A stretch of 33,287 bases of DNA from Hyphomicrobiales bacterium (GTDB lineage: Bacteria > Pseudomonadota > Alphaproteobacteria > Rhizobiales > Rhizobiaceae): assembly GCA_900472925.1 (NCBI GenBank), contig UCJU01000019.1, positions 191,598-224,884 of the forward strand. Reading direction: 5' to 3'. Made by a program: the position numbers and the translations under genes. Of the stretch, positions 24,300 through 31,451 are shown piece after piece. Numbering within the stretch: the first letter of the stretch is position 1; every line of letters starts with the position of its first letter. The notes beneath the pieces are model-generated. The model ran no database searches and was not told the origin of the DNA. It saw only the letters and a list, made by a program, of their open reading frames with translations.

Positions 24300-25498
24300 T
24301 CATCTCATGCGAATATGACGCGTGCGCGACAGCAGAACACCTGAAATCAAAATGCAATACACGCCCATGGTCACGATCTGGGACGTGAATGCCACGCCGG
24401 AATCGATGAGAATTCCGCCAAGGCCCGGACCGAGCGCAGACGCGAATACCATGATGGCGACGATGATGGCGCGGATCGCGCCCAGATACCTCACGCCGTA
24501 AACTTCCGGCCAAAGGCTTCCAAAAAGCGTGAGTGAAAACCCATCGGAAATTCCGTACAAGACCATGAAGACGAAAACCACCCATGGAGCGTCAACGACA
24601 CCCAGCAGCATGCAGCCGACCCCGAACGGCAAAAGGTAGAATGGCAACAACCGCAGGGCTGAAAACCGATCGACCAGATAGCCGGACAGCAGCGAATTCG
24701 ATACCGCAACCACCGCATAGATCACAAAAGCCGATGCAAAGGTTTCAAGCGGCCATCCCTTCGATTGTGACAGATGGACCTGATGAAAAAAGATGGTGTT
24801 ACTGATAAAGGCTGGCGGCAGCATGCCCAGCATCAGGACATAGAAATACGGGTCACGCAGCACCTCGCCGCGCATCCAGTTCCGTGAAACGGGTGCAGTG
24901 GGAGAGACCGGAACAGGCACGGGTACACGCTCGACTTTCAACGACGCCAGAAGCGTTGGAAACACGATGACCACGATAAAAGCAGCAACCACCACCCACA
25001 GATTACGCCATCCGAAGGCGGCGATGCCTGCAACGGCAAGCAGCGGCAGAACGGCTTGCCCAGCGTTCAGACCCAGCGCAGAAATCGACACGGCCCGTCC
25101 GCGTTCCGCTGAAAACCAGCGCCCGATGATAGTATAAGCAATATGCACCATCATGCCCTGACCGAACAGGCGCAGCAAAAACAGGCTTGCGACCAGCGCG
25201 GCGATCGATGAGGCGTAGGCAAGCCCGATTGCCCTGCCGCCAGCGCGAGAACAGCCATGGCGACAACGGAGCGGACAGCCTTGGCATCCAGAAGCTTGCC
25301 CAGCCAGACCAGGCTGAAGGCGGATGCAAGCGTTACCGCCATATAGACAAGCCCGAATTGGCCGTCGCTCAGATCAAGCTCGCGGCGTATTTCACCGCCG
25401 GACAGCGAAATGAAAAAAGTCTGCCCGAAGGAAGATGCGAACAGCATAGCAAAACCAGCGCCCAGCCAGCGGATGTTTTCACGCAGGAATAAAAGCAA
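24300..25498 (-). pseudogene. MFS transporter interrupted by a frameshift
   Basis: Two overlapping minus-strand frames together make one Major Facilitator Superfamily transporter. The N-terminal part, from 25498, has helices starting NIRWLGAGFAMLFASSFGQ and the loop LVWLGKLLDAK. After MAVLALAAG the frame turns into non-membrane sequence and stops near 25152. The other frame continues correctly as AIGLAYASSIAALVASLFLL, then FGQGMMVHIAYT, down to 24300. The switch point lies near 25228-25240. The span of 1199 nt is one base short of a multiple of three, so a single-base deletion explains it. This could be a true recent pseudogene or a sequencing/assembly error. Substrate is unknown; the intact half looks like an OFA- or nitrate-type 12-helix permease only in a general way. 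Confidence 0.85.
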
Positions 25499-25534
25499 AG
25501 AAATGACCTGACGTTATGAAATGGACCGCAAAGC

Positions 25535-26332
25535 TCAGGCGCGCATCAGGGCCTGCGGTTGATGAACAGGGTTAAACGGCTCGAATGTGATGTGGGTGCC
25601 AACGATCGTCGCGACCGTGTTGGCGGGGATGATTTCCCATTTCTCCAGACCGGTCGCAAAGGGTTCGGAGGCAACCGCTATGCCCTGCCCCACATTGCGC
25701 CAGTAGAGCGTGGGCGGACGGGCGTCGCTGGACCAGCGGAACGCATGCAGCTTTTCGCCATCCGTATGAATAGCGCTGAACCGGATGGGCTGATTGACGC
25801 CCGACCGATCAACGACGTCCATGCAGGTCTGTAAGGTTCTGGTCAGCGCACAGATGGGATCGCGATCCAGCCCCATACCGGCAGCGATGAGGAAAATTGC
25901 CTCGCTGTCGCTGTTTCCAGCGCGAGAAGAGTAGACGTCATCGGGAATGAGGATTTCAATGTCGCGCTTGACCTTCTCATAGCCGCCAATCTGGCCATTG
26001 TGCATGAAAAGGTGGCGACCCCATCCAAAGGGATGGCAGTTCGCCATCGAGACACCGCCAGTCGTGGCAGAGCGGACACGCGCCAGAAACAGTCCGGCCC
26101 GCAATTGGTGGCACAATGACGTCAGGTTTCGATCCGACCAGGCAGGCAGAATGCCGCGATAGATACCGGGCTCACCTCTTTCGCCATACCAGCCTATCCC
26201 GCAACCGTCGCCATTGACCACCGTTTTCGCTTCACGGGCCGCCATAGACTGGCTGATGAGCGAGCTTTCCGGCTCGATCAGAAGACTATCGAGCCAAACA
26301 GGGACGCCGGAATAGGCAAGAAAACGACACAT
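25535..26332 (-). CDS. Class II glutamine amidotransferase (YafJ-like)
   Basis: This 265-residue protein has the Ntn-type glutaminase fold. The N-terminal MCRFLAYSG places the nucleophile at C2 after methionine removal, and NGDGCGIGWYG and HNGQIGGY follow as in YafJ/EgtC-like amidotransferases. No synthase domain is fused, so it supplies ammonia to an unknown partner or hydrolyses a gamma-glutamyl compound. Related EgtC proteins act in ergothioneine synthesis, but no other egt gene is visible. It is on the same strand as, and 37 bp from, the broken MFS gene, so the two may once have been co-transcribed. Confidence 0.87.
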   Translation of the reverse strand: MCRFLAYSGVPVWLDSLLIEPESSLISQSMAAREAKTVVNGDGCGIGWYGERGEPGIYRGILPAWSDRNLTSLCHQLRAGLFLARVRSATTGGVSMANCHPFGWGRHLFMHNGQIGGYEKVKRDIEILIPDDVYSSRAGNSDSEAIFLIAAGMGLDRDPICALTRTLQTCMDVVDRSGVNQPIRFSAIHTDGEKLHAFRWSSDARPPTLYWRNVGQGIAVASEPFATGLEKWEIIPANTVATIVGTHITFEPFNPVHQPQALMRA

Positions 26333-26401
26333 GCGGTCACCGCCATGGTTGAGGTTGTGATCCGATGCAAAGAGCGCCGGATCACGGCGTTAATATGGTG
26401 C

Positions 26402-27022
26402 TCAGGCCTGCAAAACGACCACCCGCGAGCCAACCGGCACGCGTTGATAGAGGTCGATGATATCGTGGTTCAGCATGCGGATGCAGCCGCTGGACATGGC
26501 GTGACCGATGGACTGCGGCTGGTTGGTGCCGTGCAGACGGAACATCGTATCGCCGCCATCGCGGTAGAGATACAGAGCGCGCGCACCCAACGGGTTGTTT
26601 GGACCACCCGGCATGCCGCCCGCATATTTGCGGTTCCGCTCAGGCTCACGGCGGATCATGTTCGGGGTTGGCGTCCAGCTTGGCCACTCGGCCTTACGAC
26701 CGATATAGGCGTTGCCCCGCAACGCCAGTCCCTGACGACCAACACCCACGCCGTAACGCATGGCGCGACCATCACCCATGACATAATAGAGGCGGCGAGC
26801 AGGCGTATCCACGACGACGGTTCCAGCCGGATAGGTGGTCTGATACGCCACTTCCTGGCGGCGCAGTTCCGGATCGATCCTGTCCAGAGGCATTGCCTTT
26901 AGGGGGAACTTCTCATCGGTAATGGCTGCATAGTTCTGTTTTTGCTGAACGAAATTGGTGCTGGCGCAACCTGCAAGAAGAAGCGGTAGTCCAAACAGGA
27001 CTCCGCGGCGCGAAATAGACAT
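26402..27022 (-). CDS. L,D-transpeptidase (YkuD) lipoprotein
   Basis: This 206-residue exported protein has a lipoprotein signal with lipobox L-L-A-G-C19, so it is probably anchored to a membrane. The YkuD domain shows the catalytic block HGTNQPQSIGHAMSSGCIRM with the nucleophile at C180. Such enzymes form 3-3 cross-links in peptidoglycan or attach outer-membrane proteins to it, which is important in Rhizobiales where polar growth relies on L,D-transpeptidases. GGGGG precedes the ATG. The gene is divergent from the ATP-grasp cassette across a 371-bp gap. Confidence 0.94.
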   Translation of the reverse strand: MSISRRGVLFGLPLLLAGCASTNFVQQKQNYAAITDEKFPLKAMPLDRIDPELRRQEVAYQTTYPAGTVVVDTPARRLYYVMGDGRAMRYGVGVGRQGLALRGNAYIGRKAEWPSWTPTPNMIRREPERNRKYAGGMPGGPNNPLGARALYLYRDGGDTMFRLHGTNQPQSIGHAMSSGCIRMLNHDIIDLYQRVPVGSRVVVLQA

Positions 27023-27393
27023 ATTACCCCCGGTCGATGAATCTCTTCGTTACCAAGGAGTATAATTTTATGGTTAACAAACCTCTAATTCCGGCGGCGA
27101 CAATTAACCAAGTATAGGAACCTGCACCCAAGCAGCAGCAGAGGTGAAAGATGCCTATGGCTTAAATTTAGGCAGAAAATTCTCCAAGATCGTTTGCAAA
27201 TCTGGGTCGCCGGAAGAATGGCGAAGGAACTCTCTACGACCCAGCCGCATTTTACGTCACCAAAGGCGAAACTGCTTATTTTTTGCATATTTAGCAAAGC
27301 TGCAGGTGGTAAAAAATCTCGACCAAGACAGCGCATGGTTCTTGCATTGCAGTCGTCGTTGTATTCAAATGGGCATAAATGGGGAAGATTAAG
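27023..27393. other. 371-bp divergent intergenic region, with a possible 15-codon ORF
   Basis: No conventional gene is supported. Close to the L,D-transpeptidase start there is AAGGAG (27055-27060), a 9-nt AT-rich spacer and ATG at 27070, opening 15 codons that end at TAG (27115-27117). The spacer itself begins TATAAT, so the same bases could be a -10 box reading right. The remainder is moderately AT-rich and could be the leader of the ATP-grasp message. I see no terminator-type hairpin in it. Confidence 0.3.
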
Positions 27394-28803
27394 TTGGCAT
27401 TTGACGAAATGATTGATGCGGACTCCACTCCGCGAGGCCCATATAAAAACTATAATGACTGGTACAGCCGTCAGAACAGATCGCATCTGATCCAGAAGTC
27501 CCGCGATGCTGAAAATATTTTTCGAAAAACCGGCATCACCTTTGCCGTCTATGGCCACGCCGACAGCGCCGAAAAGCTCATTCCCTTCGACATCATTCCA
27601 CGCATCATCTCCGCCAAGGAGTGGCGCAAATTGGCGCAGGGCATCGAACAGCGCGTCCTGGCGCTCAATGCCTTTCTGGATGACATCTACCACAAGCAGG
27701 AAATCATTCGTGCCGGTCGCATTCCTCGCGAATTGATCGAACGCAACGAAGCGTTCCTGCCTGAAATGATCGGCTTCAAGCCGCCCGGCGGTGTCTACAC
27801 ACACATTGTGGGCACAGACATTGTCCGCACCGGCGAAGACCAGTTCTACGTCCTCGAGGACAATGCCCGAACGCCATCCGGTGTCAGCTACATGCTGGAA
27901 AACCGCGAAACCATGATGCAGATGTTTCCGGAGCTGTTCCACGAGAACAAGGTCCGCAGGGTCGAGGATTATCCCTATCAGCTTCGCCAGTCTCTGGCTT
28001 CGCTCGCGCCTCCGGGCTGCAAGGGCAAGCCGCGCGTTGCGGTGCTGACCCCGGGCATTTTCAACTCGGCCTATTACGAGCATTCCTATCTGGCCGACAT
28101 GATGGGCGTGGAACTGGTCGAAGGCTCCGATCTGCGCGTCATGGACGGCAAGGTCAAAATGCGCACGACGCGCGGCTATGAGGCGATCGACGTGCTCTAC
28201 CGCCGCGTCGATGACGATTTCCTCGATCCCCTCACCTTCCGACCTGACTCCGCACTGGGCGTTCCGGGTATCATGGACGTCTACCGCGCAGGCAATATCA
28301 CCATCGCCAACGCACCAGGCACGGGCATATCCGATGACAAGGCGATCTATTCCTACATGCCTGAAATCGTCGAGTTCTATACCGGGCGCAAGCCGCTTCT
28401 TGAGAATGTGCCGACTTGGCGCTGTTCGGAGCCGGATAGTTTGAAATATGTTCTGGACAATCTCGCGGAACTGGTCGTGAAAGAAGTTCACGGTTCCGGT
28501 GGTTATGGCATGCTGGTCGGGCCAACGGCATCCAAGAAAGAACGGGCGCTATTTGCCGACAAGCTTCGCGCCCGGCCTTCAAACTATATCGCCCAGCCTA
28601 CGCTTTCACTGTCCACAGTGCCTATCATGGTGAAAAACGGCATCGCGCCACGCCACGTCGATCTTCGTCCCTATGTTCTGGTTTCGGACAAGGTGAAGAT
28701 CATCCCCGGTGGTCTGACACGCGTTGCGCTCAAGCAGGGATCACTGGTCGTCAATTCCAGCCAGGGCGGTGGCACCAAGGATACCTGGGTACTGGAGGAC
28801 TAA
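27394..28803 (+). CDS. Circularly permuted ATP-grasp protein (COG2308, type 2)
   Basis: This 469-residue protein is of the circularly permuted ATP-grasp family (formerly DUF404/DUF407), predicted to form amide or peptide bonds using ATP. Typical segments are YNDWYSRQNRS, GITFAVYGH, AEKLIPFDIIPRIIS, LNAFLDDIYHKQEI, YVLEDNARTPSGVSYMLENR and KEVHGSGGYGMLVGP near the nucleotide site. Homologues usually begin MAFDEM. Here the matching codon is TTG at 27394, with GGGGAAG 6 nt before it. An in-frame ATG at 27379 (five codons longer) is the alternative. It is followed 3 bp later by the alpha-E gene, then a transglutaminase. Comparative genomics has proposed that this trio builds or modifies a peptide, but the product is not established. 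Confidence 0.9.
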   Translation: MAFDEMIDADSTPRGPYKNYNDWYSRQNRSHLIQKSRDAENIFRKTGITFAVYGHADSAEKLIPFDIIPRIISAKEWRKLAQGIEQRVLALNAFLDDIYHKQEIIRAGRIPRELIERNEAFLPEMIGFKPPGGVYTHIVGTDIVRTGEDQFYVLEDNARTPSGVSYMLENRETMMQMFPELFHENKVRRVEDYPYQLRQSLASLAPPGCKGKPRVAVLTPGIFNSAYYEHSYLADMMGVELVEGSDLRVMDGKVKMRTTRGYEAIDVLYRRVDDDFLDPLTFRPDSALGVPGIMDVYRAGNITIANAPGTGISDDKAIYSYMPEIVEFYTGRKPLLENVPTWRCSEPDSLKYVLDNLAELVVKEVHGSGGYGMLVGPTASKKERALFADKLRARPSNYIAQPTLSLSTVPIMVKNGIAPRHVDLRPYVLVSDKVKIIPGGLTRVALKQGSLVVNSSQGGGTKDTWVLED

Positions 28804-28806
28804 GCC

Positions 28807-29748
28807 ATGCTGGGAAGAACGGCGAACGGACTCTACTGGATGTTCCGCTACATCGAGCGCGCGGAAAACATTGCAAGACTGGTGGATGCAGGCATGCGCG
28901 TCTCGCTGACCAGAAGTGGCGGGGGTGACGAGGATTGGGACGGCGTGCTGCAGAGCGCCGGTGCCCACGAAGAGTTTCTCGAAAACCACGAGAAAGTCAC
29001 GGCAGCCGACGCCATCGACTACATGCTTCGTGACAAGAACAATCCATCGAGCGTGATGTCCTGCATTGAATTCGGCAGGAACAATGCCCGTATGGTGCGC
29101 ACGGCCCTGACCCGTGAGACCTGGGAAGCGACCAACGAATTCTGGATCGAACTTAAAAATCTACTGGGCCGCAAAGTCAAAGCGGCAGAGTTGCCGCAGG
29201 TCATTGATGTTATCAAACATCGCGCCGGCCTTGTCCGCGGCGCTTTTCATGGCTCGATGCTCCGCAACGATCTCTACAATTTCTCGCGCATCGGCACCTT
29301 CATCGAGCGGGCCGACAACACGGCGCGTATTCTGGATGTGAAATACTATGTGTTGCTGCCAGCGGCAGCGCAGGTGGGGTCGTCTCTGGACAATGCGCAG
29401 TGGGAGTCCATCCTTCGCTCCGTTTCGGCGCATCGCTCCTATGGCTGGGTCTATGATGCAGAGTATAAACCTGCCAATATTGCCGACTTTCTTATCTTGA
29501 ATGGAAGAATGCCGCGTTCACTTGCCTATTGTTACGAAAAAATCGTCAGTAATCTTGGGCACCTTTCCGAAGACTACGATGAGAGGCACAAGGCCCACGA
29601 TACGGCGGACGCAATCAAGGCGACGCTGCAGAAAACAACGATAAACCGCGTAATGGACCAGGGCCTGCACGAGTTCCTAGAGCTTTTCGTCAACAGGAAC
29701 GCGCAGCTGGGACAGGAAATTACGGATGGCTACCGCTTCTACCAATAA
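28807..29748 (+). CDS. Alpha-E domain protein (DUF403, COG2307)
   Basis: This 313-residue all-helical protein begins with the family motif LGRTANGLYWMFRYIERAENIARLVDAG. It repeats a related signature at FSRIGTFIERADNTARILDVKYY. The conserved arginine/glutamate pairs (YIERAEN, FIERADN) define the alpha-E fold. It almost always follows a COG2308 ATP-grasp gene. Here the gap is 3 bp, and GGAGG at the end of the preceding gene is its ribosome binding site, so the two are coupled. It has been suggested to act as partner or carrier for the ATP-grasp enzyme; biochemical function is unknown. Confidence 0.92.
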   Translation: MLGRTANGLYWMFRYIERAENIARLVDAGMRVSLTRSGGGDEDWDGVLQSAGAHEEFLENHEKVTAADAIDYMLRDKNNPSSVMSCIEFGRNNARMVRTALTRETWEATNEFWIELKNLLGRKVKAAELPQVIDVIKHRAGLVRGAFHGSMLRNDLYNFSRIGTFIERADNTARILDVKYYVLLPAAAQVGSSLDNAQWESILRSVSAHRSYGWVYDAEYKPANIADFLILNGRMPRSLAYCYEKIVSNLGHLSEDYDERHKAHDTADAIKATLQKTTINRVMDQGLHEFLELFVNRNAQLGQEITDGYRFYQ

Positions 29749-29774
29749 AAGCGAGCGGAATACGGGGACATTGC

Positions 29775-30596
29775 ATGCGTTTAAAGATCAATCACACGAC
29801 CGAATATCTCTACGATGAACCGGTCCCCTATTCGCTGCAACGTCTGCGGTTGACGCCCGCGAGCGGACCGACACAAACGGTGAAGGAATGGGATGTCACC
29901 GTCGATGGCGCCAAGCTGGAAGTTCGCTATGACGACCACTTCGGCAACCGCGTCGAACTGGTGGAAACCGAAGGCCCTCGCAGCGCGGTGAAGGTCGTGG
30001 CGTGTGGTGAAGTCGAAACCATCGACAAGGCAGGCGTATTCGGCGCTCACATCGGCAACGCGCCCTTGTGGCTTTTCATGCGCGAGACGCCGCTCACCAA
30101 GTCCGGCAAACTCATTCGGGAGCTGACGCGACAGTCGACGGGCGACACCCCGCTGGAGCGTTTGCATGAGTTGATGGCACTCATTCACCTCGAAGTGGAA
30201 TATGAGACAGGATCAACCGGGACGGAAACCACTGCGGAAGAAGCGCTCGAGGCAGGAAAAGGGGTTTGTCAGGACCATAGCCACATCTTCATCTCGGCTG
30301 CCCGAAACATGGGCTTACCGGCGCGCTATGTGTCAGGCTACCTGATGATGGAGGACGTCGCCGAGCAGATCGCCACACATGCATGGGCAGAAGCGCATGT
30401 TCCCGGCCTCGGCTGGGTGGGCTTCGATGCCGCCAACAAGCTGTGCCCGGACGAACGCTACGTTCGCATCGCCAGTGGTTTGAGCTACCGCGATTGCGCT
30501 CCGGTTTCCGGCATGCGCGTGGGCCTCTCAGGAGAAAGCCTCACCGTATCTGTCACGGTGCAGCAATCTCAAAGCCAGGACCAGTCGCAAAGCTGA
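29775..30596 (+). CDS. Transglutaminase-like (papain-fold) protein
   Basis: This 273-residue cytoplasmic protein has the N-terminal bacterial transglutaminase region (RLKINHTTEYLYDEPVPYSLQRLRLTP), then the catalytic domain. The triad is visible: C165 in GKGVCQDHSH, H202 in THAWAEAHVPGLGW and D218 in GFDAANK. It ends in a short Q/S-rich tail. GGGGA before the ATG supports the start, 26 bp after the alpha-E stop. In this three-gene set the protein is thought to act as a peptidase or peptide ligase on the product of the ATP-grasp enzyme. The proteasome-like peptidase that often follows in related bacteria is absent; an 855-bp gap follows instead. Confidence 0.92.
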   Translation: MRLKINHTTEYLYDEPVPYSLQRLRLTPASGPTQTVKEWDVTVDGAKLEVRYDDHFGNRVELVETEGPRSAVKVVACGEVETIDKAGVFGAHIGNAPLWLFMRETPLTKSGKLIRELTRQSTGDTPLERLHELMALIHLEVEYETGSTGTETTAEEALEAGKGVCQDHSHIFISAARNMGLPARYVSGYLMMEDVAEQIATHAWAEAHVPGLGWVGFDAANKLCPDERYVRIASGLSYRDCAPVSGMRVGLSGESLTVSVTVQQSQSQDQSQS

Positions 30597-31300
30597 TATT
30601 CCGCTGAGCGGTGGAAGCCCGCATTTTCAAAAGATACCGTATCGACCGCGGGTGAGAGCTAACGCACGATCATTGAGCGCGCGCGCCTACGATTATTATC
30701 GAGGCATCTGGTTTTATTCGTTAAAAATCCCTACACACACTTTTATTCTTAAAATATACTAAATCAAAAAAATCGATAAGCGATGAGATAGCCCTGACCA
30801 TCATCGAAATCCGCAACCGTAAATAATTTTTATTTGATGGAGCTCTCTTTAAACGCTCGTAACCCAAAAAAAGTCACCACCTGAACGATCACGCCGAATT
30901 TCTATTATGCACGCAACTAAAAGATGACAATACTATTGATATGCCGGAATACCGATTTTGGGTTTGCCCAAAACAATGCAGACTCTATCGCCTTTTAAGG
31001 ATATTTTTCAAATTTAGACTCCACCTTACCTTTGACAACACATGGGCGACGTCTGCCAGTTAACTAATATTTTACACCTTTCGAATGATAGTGGGGTCGG
31101 TCGTATAAAGTGTTCGTGAACGCGCTCTTTCTGGTGCGAGCAGGTATATCGAAAGTCCTGCTTAAAAAGCGGCACTCCAATGTCCAATGGCGTAGGGATC
31201 AGAACCCGATCAGAGTTCTGTACGCATGATGCCCTTCCGATGCGCCGGCTCACACGAGCCATGTTCTGCTTAATATTGCTATTGTCCCGACCGGACACTT

Positions 31301-31328
31301 AATCGATCGACGCTCGTGTCGACCGATT
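31301..31328. promoter_or_regulatory. 11-bp inverted repeat upstream of the repeat gene
   Basis: AATCGATCGAC (31301-31311) and GTCGACCGATT (31318-31328) pair with one mismatch around a 6-nt loop. No T-run follows on the plus strand, so it is more likely an operator or leader hairpin than a terminator. Confidence 0.4.
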
Positions 31329-31354
31329 GAGACACTGTGCCAATTCGCGCAAAG

Positions 31355-31377
31355 CGCATCCGGGGTATTCGGATGCG
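31355..31377. promoter_or_regulatory. Perfect 8-bp hairpin in the putative leader of the repeat gene
   Basis: CGCATCCG (31355-31362) and CGGATGCG (31370-31377) are perfect arms with a 7-nt loop, 74 bp before the ATG. No T-run follows. It could fold in the mRNA leader or bind a protein. Confidence 0.35.
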
Positions 31378-31451
31378 GCCCTGTGGCTGCGCGGCGCGAA
31401 AACGGCTTGGTGTGTGGCGCTTTGGCCAGTTATCAACGGGGGCACGTGTCC

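Larger units (their letters stand above)
30597..31451. other. 855-bp gene-free region before the octapeptide-repeat gene
   Basis: The first two thirds (about 30680-31090) are visibly more AT-rich than the flanking genes and hold no supportable frame. A minus-strand frame at 31026-31298 starts with GTG, lacks a ribosome binding site and resembles nothing known. The last 150 bp become GC-richer and contain two strong hairpins (listed separately). A TTGACA occurs at 31032-31037 but has no -10 at a proper distance. The region presumably holds the promoter and a long leader for the repeat gene. Confidence 0.5.

Noticed and set aside
27085..28491. 468-codon minus-strand frame opposite the ATP-grasp gene
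   Set aside because: No recognisable features and it covers a well-supported gene; codon-bias artefact.
31032..31071. TTGACA followed by TAATAT as a promoter for the repeat gene
   Set aside because: The spacing is about 27 nt, too long for a standard promoter, and it lies about 400 bp from the start.
31026..31298. 90-codon minus-strand frame in the gap before the repeat gene
   Set aside because: GTG start without a ribosome binding site, no recognisable composition or motif; treated as non-coding.
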